Positions 33,984 through 41,418 of a stretch of 64,000 nt of DNA are shown here, piece after piece (the first letter of the stretch is position 1; each line of letters starts with the position of its first letter). The notes beneath the pieces were generated by a model. It had not been told where the DNA came from. It worked only from the letters and a program-made list of their open reading frames with translations, and ran no database searches. A program made the position numbers and the translations under genes. The stretch is from JAFCUW01 sp049898325 (GTDB taxonomy: Bacteria; Pseudomonadota; Gammaproteobacteria; Burkholderiales; Burkholderiaceae_D). The stretch is taken from contig NZ_JAFCXL010000003.1 of NCBI RefSeq assembly GCF_049898325.1, positions 186,001-250,000 on the forward strand. Direction: 5' to 3'.

Positions 33984-34310
33984 ATGCGTTTATCGCTGCA
34001 CTTGCTTGTTCAGTTTTGCCTCGCTGCCAGTATCAGCGCCGCCGCGCTGGCGCAGCAGGGGCCGTCCGGCGACCTCCATCACGCCAGCCTGCGCGACTGG
34101 AACCAGGCGGGCGAGGCGAACCGCTTTGCCACCGTCAGCGACCTGGTCGAGCGCATCCTCAATCTGCACGACCCCATCGCCGTGCGCCCGAAAGCGCGCC
34201 AGGTGCAGGTTTGCATCAACCGGGTGGCCGCCGATTTCCAGCAAGGCAGCCAGGCGGTGGCCGACACCGCCGTCGCCTGCATGGCCGAACTGGGCATGTT
34301 GTCCCGTTGA
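33984..34310 (+). CDS. Small exported hypothetical protein
   Basis: 108 residues from ATG 33984 (GGGAG 6 nt upstream). Clear Sec signal: LSLHLLVQFCLAASISAAALAQQ, cleaved near ALA-QQ. The mature part (about 85 residues) is helical with two cysteines (QVCINRV, AVACMAEL) that could form a disulfide. No family recognised. A longer upstream frame lacks a ribosome site. Confidence 0.65.
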   Translation: MRLSLHLLVQFCLAASISAAALAQQGPSGDLHHASLRDWNQAGEANRFATVSDLVERILNLHDPIAVRPKARQVQVCINRVAADFQQGSQAVADTAVACMAELGMLSR

Positions 34311-34366
34311 ACGTGGCCATTTACGCTACCATACGCTTCTTTCATTGCAAGCAGATCGCACCCACC

Positions 34367-34600
34367 ATGACTATTTTCGCCGCTTCCGTATTCGACGCCA
34401 CCGTCCTCTTTGAAGATATGGAATTGTTCAAGGGCAAGGGCGCCGCCGGCATGTGGGCGGAAAAACTGGCAAAGGAGCTCGAAGTTCCCATCACCGTCGA
34501 AAAAATCGGCACTGGCTGGGCCCTGTGCGGCAAGCGCGACGGCGTCGATTGCGCCTGGGGCATCATGGGACAGCGCCTGAAGTCCATCGAGCGCAAGTAG
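34367..34600 (+). CDS. Small conserved hypothetical protein
   Basis: 77 residues from ATG 34367; no strong ribosome site (CACCCACC). Soluble, with FDATVLFEDMELFKGKGAAGMWAEKLAKELEVPITVEK then a Trp/Cys-containing end (TGWALCGKRDGVDCAWGIMG). The alpha-beta alternation resembles a small adaptor or ferredoxin-fold domain, but no family is recognised. It follows the exported protein gene by 56 nt. Confidence 0.55.
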   Translation: MTIFAASVFDATVLFEDMELFKGKGAAGMWAEKLAKELEVPITVEKIGTGWALCGKRDGVDCAWGIMGQRLKSIERK

Positions 34601-34770
34601 GCGCCCGTCCGGGGCGGCGTCCCGCCCACTGAAAACATCGGAATTTTCCGAGTTGTGTGCGGCAGCCCACTTACCGGGCGTGACGCTTGGGGCATGCTGG
34701 CGGCACGAGGTAGCTGCGCTCAAGAAATGCGCAGACTGCTGTTCCCCAGCATCGTCACAGCGAGATCGCC

Positions 34771-34950
34771 ATGCCCAGTTTTTCCCTCCCCAAGCCCCCC
34801 GTTACCGACCGCATCGCGCGCGAGCTCGAACGCGAGCGTCAGCAGCACGCCATCAACCAGGACGCCAAACAGCACCTGGGCGATGACGATGAACGTCACA
34901 AGGATGCCCGCGAGACCGCATTCTCCTCGACGGTAAGGCGCTTCAAGTAA
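34771..34950 (+). CDS. 59-residue charged small protein
   Basis: A short frame, ATG 34771 to TAA, with GAGA upstream. N-terminus PSFSLPKPPVTDRIARELER, then a highly charged helix (ERERQQHAINQDAKQHLGDD, DERHKDARETAF) ending VRRFK. Strongly amphipathic helical pattern and normal codon use support a real gene, perhaps a small regulatory or stress protein. No family recognised. It ends 20 nt before a large inverted repeat. Confidence 0.5.
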   Translation: MPSFSLPKPPVTDRIARELERERQQHAINQDAKQHLGDDDERHKDARETAFSSTVRRFK

Positions 34951-34970
34951 GGGCCGGGCGGCGCAGACGC

Positions 34971-35010
34971 AGAAACTACAACGGCTACCGAGGTAGCCGT
35001 TGTAGTTTCT
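34971..35010. repeat. Near-perfect 40-bp palindrome between convergent genes
   Basis: Arms of 19 bp (AGAAACTACAACGGCTACC and its exact complement) around 2 nt. It separates the stop at 34950 (+) from the stop at 35023 (-). Both ends finish TTTCT rather than a T-run. It is a possible bidirectional terminator or a cruciform/protein-binding site. Confidence 0.7.
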
Positions 35011-35022
35011 GGTGCCGGGCGC

Positions 35023-35271
35023 TTATTTGTAGAACGCCTCGACCTTGCCCTTCAGTTTGAGCAGCATGGGCTTGCCCTTGCGGTCGACCGTCTTGCCGGC
35101 GGTAACCTTGATCCAGCCTTCGCTCAGGCAATATTCGTCGACGTCGGTGCGTTCCTTGTCGTTGAAGCGGATTCCGATGTCGTGTTCGAACACCTTGGCG
35201 TCATGGAAAGGGCTGCTCGGGTCGATGGAGAGCCGGTCAGGCAATGGGGGGAGGGTGGTGGTATCGTTCAT
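35023..35271 (-). CDS. DUF3297 family protein
   Basis: 82 residues from ATG 35271; an in-frame ATG at 35280 is possible. The sequence matches the family pattern I know as DUF3297: LPDRLSIDPSSPFHD, FEHDIGIRFNDKERTDVDEY and SEGWIKVTAGKTVDRKGKP. Function is not established for the family. Soluble, single gene, ending next to the palindrome at 34971. Confidence 0.8.
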   Translation of the reverse strand: MNDTTTLPPLPDRLSIDPSSPFHDAKVFEHDIGIRFNDKERTDVDEYCLSEGWIKVTAGKTVDRKGKPMLLKLKGKVEAFYK

Positions 35272-35343
35272 AGGGTGCAATTATCCACTAACTGGGGCGG
35301 TGGGACAACGGTGGCGTGCAGGCCAGCGGGGCAATACGGGTCG

Positions 35344-35371
35344 AAAAAAAAGCTGCCGAGGCAGCTTTTTT
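35344..35371. terminator. Bidirectional terminator after rhlE
   Basis: AGCTGCC-GA-GGCAGCT stem with seven or more A on the left and six T on the right. Serves rhlE (stop at 35387, minus strand). Confidence 0.85.
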
Positions 35372-35386
35372 CAGGACGGGACGCGC

Positions 35387-36784
35387 TTAACGGTCGCCGT
35401 AGGTACGACGGGCGCCGTCGGCCGAACGGGGGGCCGAACCCTTGTAGCCGCCGCCTTCGCCGCTGCGCGGGGCATTGGGCTTGCTGAAGGTGCGTTGGCC
35501 TGGCTTGGCGGGCGCCGAGCGGTTGTCGCCCGGTTTCCAGCTGCCTGGACGCGCGGCCGAGCGGGGCGCCGAGGCGCTGCGTTTTGGCTCGAAACCTTCG
35601 ATGGCGCTGACAGGGATCAATTGCTTGGTGAAACGCTCGATGCGCTTGACGTTCATGCCTTCGGCGTGATTGACCAGCGAGATCGCCTGGCCGTTACGGC
35701 CGGCACGACCGGTACGGCCGATGCGGTGGACGTAGTCTTCCGGGAATTTCGGCAGATCGTAGTTGAACACGTGGGTGATGTTCGGCACGTCAATACCGCG
35801 CGCGGCGACATCGGTTGCCACCAGCACCTTGACCTGGCCGCGGCGCAGGCTGTCCAGGGTGCGGTTGCGGGCGCCCTGGTGCATGTCGCCGTGCAAGGCG
35901 GCAGCCGAGAAACCGGCGATGTTCAGGCGGTCGGCGATGGTGTCGGCGTCACGCTTGGTGGCGGTGAACACGACAGCCTGGTCGAGCGTGTCGTCGCGCA
36001 GCAGGTGGTCGAGCAGGCGATTCTTGTGCGACAGATCGTCGACGAAGTGGACGCGCTGGGTGATGTTGTCGTGACGCGACTGCGAGCTGGTGATCTGCAC
36101 GACCATCGGGTCGGTGGTGATGCGGCGCGCCATGTTGCCGACCATACCGTCGAGGGTGGCCGAGAACAGCATGGTCTGGCGACCGGCCGGGGTAGCGGCG
36201 ATGATTTTTTCGATGTCGTCGATGAAACCCATGTCGAGCATGCGGTCGGCTTCGTCGAGCACGAGGATTTCCAGTTCGGAGAAATCGATCTTGCCCGATT
36301 CCATGTGGTCGATCAGGCGGCCCGGGGTGGCGACGATGATTTCAGGATTGCGTGCCAGCAGTTGCATCTGTTTTGGGTAAGGCATGCCGCCCAGGATCGA
36401 GACGGCCTTGATGCGGCGAATCTGCGTGCCGTATTTTTCGGTCGCGGCGGTCACTTGCAGGGCCAGTTCGCGGGTCGGGGTCAGCACCAGCATTTTTGGC
36501 TGGGCTGCCTTGAAACGGGGACGCTCGCCACGGGCGCGCGCCGATTGCGCTTCCTGGGCAGCGGTCTTGGCGGCAGGCGATTGCTCGGCGACGGCGAATT
36601 TGTGCAGGGCCGGCAGCATGAATGCGGCGGTCTTGCCCGAACCGGTCTGCGACGACACCAGCAGGTCACGGCCAGCGATGGCGGCAGGAACAGCTTGTTC
36701 CTGGACAGGGGTAGGGACGGTGTAACCGGCTTCGGTGACTGCCTGGACGATGGACGCGTGGAGGCCTAATGCTTCAAAACTCAT
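35387..36784 (-). CDS. rhlE: DEAD-box ATP-dependent RNA helicase RhlE
   Basis: 465 residues. All helicase motifs are present: Q motif (YTVPTPVQEQAVP), I SSQTGSGKT, Ia PTRELA, Ib TPGRL, II LDEADRMLDMGF, III SAT, IV-VI (VATDVAARGIDV, HRIGRTGRAGR). The C-terminal 80 residues are basic and disordered, typical of RhlE and used for RNA binding. It remodels RNA in ribosome assembly, RNA decay or cold adaptation. The long, structured 5 prime leader (about 325 nt) suggests post-transcriptional or cold control. Confidence 0.93.
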   Translation of the reverse strand: MSFEALGLHASIVQAVTEAGYTVPTPVQEQAVPAAIAGRDLLVSSQTGSGKTAAFMLPALHKFAVAEQSPAAKTAAQEAQSARARGERPRFKAAQPKMLVLTPTRELALQVTAATEKYGTQIRRIKAVSILGGMPYPKQMQLLARNPEIIVATPGRLIDHMESGKIDFSELEILVLDEADRMLDMGFIDDIEKIIAATPAGRQTMLFSATLDGMVGNMARRITTDPMVVQITSSQSRHDNITQRVHFVDDLSHKNRLLDHLLRDDTLDQAVVFTATKRDADTIADRLNIAGFSAAALHGDMHQGARNRTLDSLRRGQVKVLVATDVAARGIDVPNITHVFNYDLPKFPEDYVHRIGRTGRAGRNGQAISLVNHAEGMNVKRIERFTKQLIPVSAIEGFEPKRSASAPRSAARPGSWKPGDNRSAPAKPGQRTFSKPNAPRSGEGGGYKGSAPRSADGARRTYGDR

Positions 36785-37112
36785 TGTATTGATTTCTTTC
36801 GATTATTTATCAGCGCCCGAACTCATGCTCAGGGCGCAACATAGCAACGCCAACCAACAAACGAAATGACTCGGAAATGAAAGAAATTTCGGCACAAAAG
36901 CTTTGCGCCGGGACGGTGTCAGGTGCGACACACAAGGCGGGAGGGCTTTATTGAGGGCTACGGTCAAGGGACCGGCCCTGGCTTGCGAAGCTGCTAGGGT
37001 TACTGCCTGGGTCTTGCTTACTACATGGTTGGCGCTATTTGCCAACCTGGCTGCCGATCGTTCAACACCGCACTGGCGGGGTTGGTGATTCGTATTGCAG
37101 CGCACAAACGTC
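36785..37112 (-). promoter_or_regulatory. Long 5 prime leader of rhlE
   Basis: No credible gene. If transcription starts from the promoter at 37113-37142, the rhlE leader is about 325 nt. It contains GCGCCC...GGGCGC (36813-36837, hairpin ending 28 nt before the ATG). The first 30 nt before the ATG are AT-rich with only a weak GAAAGAA ribosome site. Confidence 0.45.
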
Positions 37113-37142
37113 ACTATACAGTAGTTTCACTGGATATGACAA
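37113..37142 (-). promoter_or_regulatory. rhlE promoter
   Basis: Minus strand: -35 TTGTCA (37142-37137), 18-bp spacer, -10 TATAGT (37118-37113). Confidence 0.6.
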
Positions 37143-37196
37143 GCGTCTGCTGCATGGCGCGCGCAGATTGATCCGTCTTGCAGCAGGGCACACGTC

Positions 37197-37223
37197 AAAA
37201 CGGCCAGCATGGCTGGCCGTTTT
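37197..37223. terminator. Bidirectional terminator after the lytic transglycosylase gene
   Basis: AAAACGGCCAGC-ATG-GCTGGCCGTTTT: 12-bp stem with A and T ends. It lies 17 nt after the mltD-like stop (minus strand). Confidence 0.85.
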
Positions 37224-37239
37224 GCAACGGTTAAGACCC

Positions 37240-38622
37240 TTAGCCGTCGTTTTTCTGACGCCGGTTTTGCTTGTCTGCCAGCACGGTCTTGCCGCCTTTG
37301 CCGCTGACCCGGTTCTTGATGGCGGCCACCGCTTCGGCGGCGCGCGCCTTGAGTTTTTGCGCGCCCGTCAGGGGGCGGTTGGCGGCAGCGCCACGACGTC
37401 CGCTGCGTTCGGCTTCGAAGGCCATCACCGCGTTGTCGACCACCTGTTCGGCGATGTCGCCCGTGGCCGAGCTGGAAATTTTCGGCACCAGGATGGTCGA
37501 GCCTGCTTTGAGCTGGGTCGATGCGGGGATATTGTTGGCCTGACGAATCACTTCCGGGGTGGTGGAGAAGCGCGATGCCAGGCTGGCGATGCTTTCGCGG
37601 GCGCCGGAAATTTTATGCGTCGTCCAGCTCGACAGGGCGTGGCCCCAGTTGGCCAGGTTGGCGGTGAATTTTTCCGCGTTTTCTTTCGGCAGCAAGATCT
37701 TGGTCTGTTCGCCGCCCGTGATGACGGGACGATTGAACTGGGGATTCAAGGCCTTGAATTCGTCCACCGACATTTCGGCGAGTTGGGCGGCCACGGTCAG
37801 GTCGATGTCGCTGGTCTTGTCGACGGCCGTAAAATACGCTTCGTTGCTGATCGGCGGCAGGCTGACGTTGTACTGGCCCGGATTGGCAATGATGTTCTTG
37901 ACCGCTTGCAGCTTGGGCACGTAGTTGCGCGTTTCGGCCGGCATCAGCTCGGCCAGGCTTTCGAAATCGGTGGGCTTGCCCAGCGCCTGGTTTTTCTTGA
38001 TGGCTTTCTGGACGTTGCCTTCACCCCAGTTGTAGGCGGCCAGCGCCAGTTGCCAGTCGCCGAACATGCCGTACAGCTTTTGCAGATAGCTCAAGGCGGC
38101 ATCGGTCGAGGCCAGCACGCCGCGGCGTTCGTCCTTGAACATGTTTTGCTTGAGATTGAAATCCTTGCCCGTGCCAGGGACGAACTGCCACATGCCGGCC
38201 GCGTTGGCGCTCGACAGGGCGAGCGGGTTGAAGGCCGATTCGATGACGGGCAACAAGGCCAGTTCGGTCGGCATGCCGCGCTTTTCCAGTTCGGTGACGA
38301 CGTGGAACAGGTAGCGCGAGGCGCGCGCCGAGGTGCGCGCGAGCGAGTCGGGGTGGGCGGCGTAGGCGTTGACGTGCTTGGCCACCAGCTCGTTGCTGAT
38401 GTCGGGGATGGCGTAGCCGGTGCGGATGCGGCCCCACAGGTCCGCTTCCTTGTAATCGTCGACTTTGAGCGCGGCGCCGATGGGCTGCGAGGCGTAGCGT
38501 GCCGTGCCTGGATTGAACACGGGCGCGGAAGGATTGGCAATATCAGTGGCCTGGGACAGGGCGGGGGCGAGCATGAGAATCAGTGCTGCCGACGTAACGG
38601 TCTTGCAAGTCATTTTTTGCAT
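37240..38622 (-). CDS. mltD: MltD-like membrane-bound lytic murein transglycosylase with LysM
   Basis: 460 residues from ATG 38622 (GGAAG 3 nt before). N-terminal signal (SAALILMLAPALSQA). SLT domain with the catalytic Glu in LLPVIESAFNPLALS, then AAGMWQFVPGTGKDFNL and LALAAYNWGEGNVQKAI. A LysM-type repeat follows near residues 355-400 (SIASLASRFSTTPEVIRQANNI ... LKAGSTILVP), then a basic tail. It cleaves the glycan strand to form 1,6-anhydromuramic ends. No lipobox Cys is clear, so it may be periplasmic instead of lipid-anchored. Confidence 0.9.
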   Translation of the reverse strand: MQKMTCKTVTSAALILMLAPALSQATDIANPSAPVFNPGTARYASQPIGAALKVDDYKEADLWGRIRTGYAIPDISNELVAKHVNAYAAHPDSLARTSARASRYLFHVVTELEKRGMPTELALLPVIESAFNPLALSSANAAGMWQFVPGTGKDFNLKQNMFKDERRGVLASTDAALSYLQKLYGMFGDWQLALAAYNWGEGNVQKAIKKNQALGKPTDFESLAELMPAETRNYVPKLQAVKNIIANPGQYNVSLPPISNEAYFTAVDKTSDIDLTVAAQLAEMSVDEFKALNPQFNRPVITGGEQTKILLPKENAEKFTANLANWGHALSSWTTHKISGARESIASLASRFSTTPEVIRQANNIPASTQLKAGSTILVPKISSSATGDIAEQVVDNAVMAFEAERSGRRGAAANRPLTGAQKLKARAAEAVAAIKNRVSGKGGKTVLADKQNRRQKNDG

Positions 38623-38673
38623 GTGCTTCCATTGTGGCGTCCGCTGATCTGGACTGACGAAGGATAAGTGCCG

Positions 38674-38703
38674 AGTGTACGTACCACTTCTCGGATGAGT
38701 CAA
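38674..38703 (-). promoter_or_regulatory. Promoter of the lytic transglycosylase gene
   Basis: Minus strand: -35 TTGACT (38703-38698), 18-bp spacer, -10 TACACT (38679-38674). Leader about 45 nt. Confidence 0.65.
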
Positions 38704-39080
38704 GCCTTAATGCCGTTCAAATAGCAAATATTCTGACAACATCAAGGCTGCCGCGCTTTCCCCTTGAAAGGTGGGCGGACAGGGAGTATGGACGAAACGA
38801 TGATATTTCTACATTGCGGACGGGCATATATTTACGCATATACCCCCGGGAGTATCGTGCCGGCAGCGCGCTGGCGCCGCGCGCCCGGGCGGCCCCGATA
38901 GCAGGCGCCGTATTATTTACTGCCAGCAAACAATGCAATACCAGTATGGACATACTGAGCCTTGCTTCAAAAATGGGTGAACACCATTGAATTTCTGGCC
39001 GATTCCCGGCATGGTAATGGCCGCCCGCATTGTTCGATGCTTTTATCTATTTTTCCGGCACCGCGCCGACACCGCCATCC
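38704..39080. other. Intergenic region without a recognisable gene
   Basis: The middle part is AT-rich (about 38800-38840) and would suit promoters for the plus-strand pentapeptide gene. A 78-codon minus-strand frame (38717-38953) exists but has no ribosome site, no domain and an odd composition. No hairpin or repeat of note. Confidence 0.4.
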
Positions 39081-39764
39081 ATGACCGCCACCACCCTCCA
39101 CGAAAACGCCACCCTCACCCGCAGCCAACTGGAAGAATCGATCGCCGGCGGCGCCGTGCCCACGTTTCGCCATTGCGACTTCAGCGGCGAGGACTTGTCG
39201 CGCCTGAACCTGCAGGGATGCCGCTTTGAGCATTGCCAGTTTGCCGAAACCTCGTTCTACGCCGCCCGGCTGGGCGACAGCAGCTGGCGCGCCTGTCGCG
39301 GGCGTGAAGCCGATTTCGAATCGGCCGACCTGGTCGACGCCCGCTTCGTCTCGTGCGACCTGAACAACAGCAAGTGGCGCCGCGCCAAGCTGGCCTCGGC
39401 AAGCTTCGACATGTCCAAGCTCACCGGCGCCAGTTTCGAGGAGGTCAGCCACCTGGGCCTGGTTTTCAAGAATACCTTGCTGGCCGGCGCCGACCTGCGC
39501 GGCATGTCGTTTCGCAAGGCCCATTTGCTCGAACTCGATTTTTCCGGCGCCGACCTGTCCGGCTGCGATTTTCGCGAGGCCGTGTTTGAAGGGGGCAGCC
39601 TGGGCCAGATTCAGATGCGCCAGACCCGCTTCGATGGCGCCGACCTGCGCAGCGTCAACCTGGCCGGCCTGGCGCTCACCGACGTCAAGCCGTTCAAGGG
39701 CGCGATGATCTCGGCGCGCCAGGCGGCCGACTTGCTGGCCGGCCTGGGGCTGCTGGTCGGCTAG
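39081..39764 (+). CDS. Pentapeptide-repeat protein, Qnr/McbG-like size
   Basis: 227 residues from ATG 39081; a TTG at 39030 would add 17 residues. The whole protein is made of A(D/N)LXX-type repeats: CDFSGEDLSRLNLQGCRFEHCQ, ADFESADLVDARFVSCDLNN, ADLRGMSFRKAHLLELDFSG, ADLSGCDFREAVFEG. This gives a right-handed quadrilateral beta-helix. The length and Phe-rich centres resemble Qnr/McbG topoisomerase-protecting proteins, but many pentapeptide proteins have other or unknown roles. Not membrane-bound, no signal. Confidence 0.82.
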   Translation: MTATTLHENATLTRSQLEESIAGGAVPTFRHCDFSGEDLSRLNLQGCRFEHCQFAETSFYAARLGDSSWRACRGREADFESADLVDARFVSCDLNNSKWRRAKLASASFDMSKLTGASFEEVSHLGLVFKNTLLAGADLRGMSFRKAHLLELDFSGADLSGCDFREAVFEGGSLGQIQMRQTRFDGADLRSVNLAGLALTDVKPFKGAMISARQAADLLAGLGLLVG

Positions 39765-39873
39765 GGCCTTGTCACGCTGATTAAATGGCGCAAGGATGCT
39801 TGCCGCGCCCGACCTGCCGTACAATTTACCTTTGGCGCGGCAATCGCCGCGTCCTTCCCACCGAAAGTGTTTC

Positions 39874-40440
39874 ATGAGCAAAAATTCCCACCTCGATGAC
39901 GAGCAGATCATCGGCGCCGTCGAACGCTGGGTCGAGCGCGCCGTCATCGGCCTGAACCTGTGCCCGTTCGCCAAGGCCGTGCAGGTCAAACGCCAGGTGC
40001 GCTACGTGGTGTCGAACGCGAGCACGCCCGAAGTCTTGCTTGAACAATTGATGAATGAGTTGCAGTTGCTCTCCGACAGCGATCCCGAGCAGGTCGACAC
40101 CACTTTACTGATCCACCCCTGGGTGCTCGGCGATTTCCTCGACTTCAACGAGTTTCTCGACGTGGCCGATGCCGCCGTCGAAGACATGCACCTCGACGGC
40201 GAGCTGCAAATCGCCAGCTTCCACCCCGCTTACCAGTTCGCCGATACGGACATCAACGATATCGAAAACTACACCAACCGGGCCCCGTACCCGGTCCTGC
40301 AACTGCTGCGCGAAGAGAGCATCGACCGCGCGGTCGAGGCCTTCCCCGAAGCGGAAGCGATTTTCGAGAAGAATATCGCCACCATGGAAGCGCTGGGCCA
40401 CGAAGGCTGGGACAAGCTCGACGTCGGGCCCCTGCCGTGA
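39874..40440 (+). CDS. DUF1415 family protein
   Basis: 188 residues from ATG 39874 (GAAAG upstream). Sequence pattern of DUF1415: AVIGLNLCPFAKAV, LLIHPWVLGDFLDFNEFLD, FHPAYQFADTDINDIENYTNR and PYPVLQLLREES. Cytoplasmic; function unknown for the family. Its stop overlaps the start of the DUF1289 gene, so the two are translationally coupled. Confidence 0.88.
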   Translation: MSKNSHLDDEQIIGAVERWVERAVIGLNLCPFAKAVQVKRQVRYVVSNASTPEVLLEQLMNELQLLSDSDPEQVDTTLLIHPWVLGDFLDFNEFLDVADAAVEDMHLDGELQIASFHPAYQFADTDINDIENYTNRAPYPVLQLLREESIDRAVEAFPEAEAIFEKNIATMEALGHEGWDKLDVGPLP

Positions 40441-40661
40441 CGGCCGTGACGGACAGCCCGGACACGCCGCTGGCCGCCGCCATGCCGCCACGCCCGGACA
40501 CGCCGTGCGTGGCGGTGTGCTCGACGACGTTCGACGAGATCTGCCGCGGCTGCGGGCGCAGCGTCGTCGAGGTGGCGCACTGGGTGTCGATGGACGCCGC
40601 CGCCAAGGAACTGGTGTGGCAGCGCATCCTCGCGCAGGGCTACCCGCGGCGCAACAAGTAA
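40437..40661 (+). CDS. DUF1289 family protein
   Basis: 74 residues from a GTG at 40437 that overlaps the preceding stop (GTGA). A start at the internal Met (MPPRPDTPC) is possible. The family core is a small Cys-rich motif: PCVAVCSTTFDEICRGCGRSVVEV (CxxxC and CxxC), which could bind metal, then HWVSMDAAAKELVWQRI. Function unknown; DUF1289 is often next to DUF1415 in related bacteria. Confidence 0.85.
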   Translation: MTAVTDSPDTPLAAAMPPRPDTPCVAVCSTTFDEICRGCGRSVVEVAHWVSMDAAAKELVWQRILAQGYPRRNK

Positions 40662-40689
40662 GCGGTCGCCAGCCCCGCTGTTGACGCGC

Positions 40690-41196
40690 TTAAAAGCTGC
40701 CGATGAAGTCTTTCTTGCCGATTTCCACGCCGTTATGCCGCAAAATATCGTAAGCAGTGGTCGAATGGAAATAAAAGTGGGGCAGGGCGTAGTGGACCAG
40801 GTAAGTCTGGCCCTTCCACTGCTTGGCCTTGTCGCCGCTGCCGGTGGTGATGTCGCGCCCGGCGGAGGCTTCGATGCCGTCCTGTGGCACGCTGTCGACA
40901 AACGCCAGCGTCTTGGCGATACGCTCTTTCAGGTCGGCGAACGACACTTCGGTGTCGTCATACTTGGGCACCTCGACGCCGCCCAGGCGCGCCGCGGCGC
41001 CCTTGGCGAAGTCGCAGGCGATCTGCACCTGGCGGGCGAACGGGAACATGTCGGGATACAGGCGCGCCTGCAACAGGGCGTCCGGCTCGATCTTCCTGGC
41101 CACGGCGTGGGCTTCGGCCTTGTCGATGACGGCCGACAGGCCGCCGAGGATTTGTTTGAACACGGGCGCCGAAGCGTTGTACATGGAAAATGACAT
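40690..41196 (-). CDS. DUF1993 family protein
   Basis: 168 residues from ATG 41196 (AAAGGAA 6 nt upstream). Pattern of DUF1993: MSFSMYNASAPVFKQILGGL, RLYPDMFPFARQVQIACDFA and LPHFYFHSTTAYDILRHNGV. The fold is probably the DinB-like four-helix bundle with His residues near the C-terminus, as in thiol-dependent enzymes, but no activity is established. Convergent with the DUF1289 gene. Confidence 0.88.
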   Translation of the reverse strand: MSFSMYNASAPVFKQILGGLSAVIDKAEAHAVARKIEPDALLQARLYPDMFPFARQVQIACDFAKGAAARLGGVEVPKYDDTEVSFADLKERIAKTLAFVDSVPQDGIEASAGRDITTGSGDKAKQWKGQTYLVHYALPHFYFHSTTAYDILRHNGVEIGKKDFIGSF

Positions 41197-41418
41197 GGTA
41201 ATTCCTTTAAGTAAAGTGCGGCGATGATAGCAAGGCCACGCCGATCTCGCTGGCGCGCTGCAACTCTGTGTCGCGTATTTACCCATTGAGCAATGTTTTG
41301 ATGACGACGCTGTGAATTTACGTGATAATTACATCTTGGCAATTCTATGTCATCATTAACAGCTCACTTCGAACAAGGATGACGCCTGCGGGCGACGCGA
41401 TGATGTTCCCATCCATGC

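Noticed and set aside
36903..37088. 61-codon plus-strand frame in the rhlE leader
   Set aside because: No ribosome site and no conserved pattern; lies in the presumed leader of rhlE.
38717..38953. 78-codon minus-strand frame upstream of the lytic transglycosylase gene
   Set aside because: No ribosome site, no motif, mixed composition; treated as intergenic.
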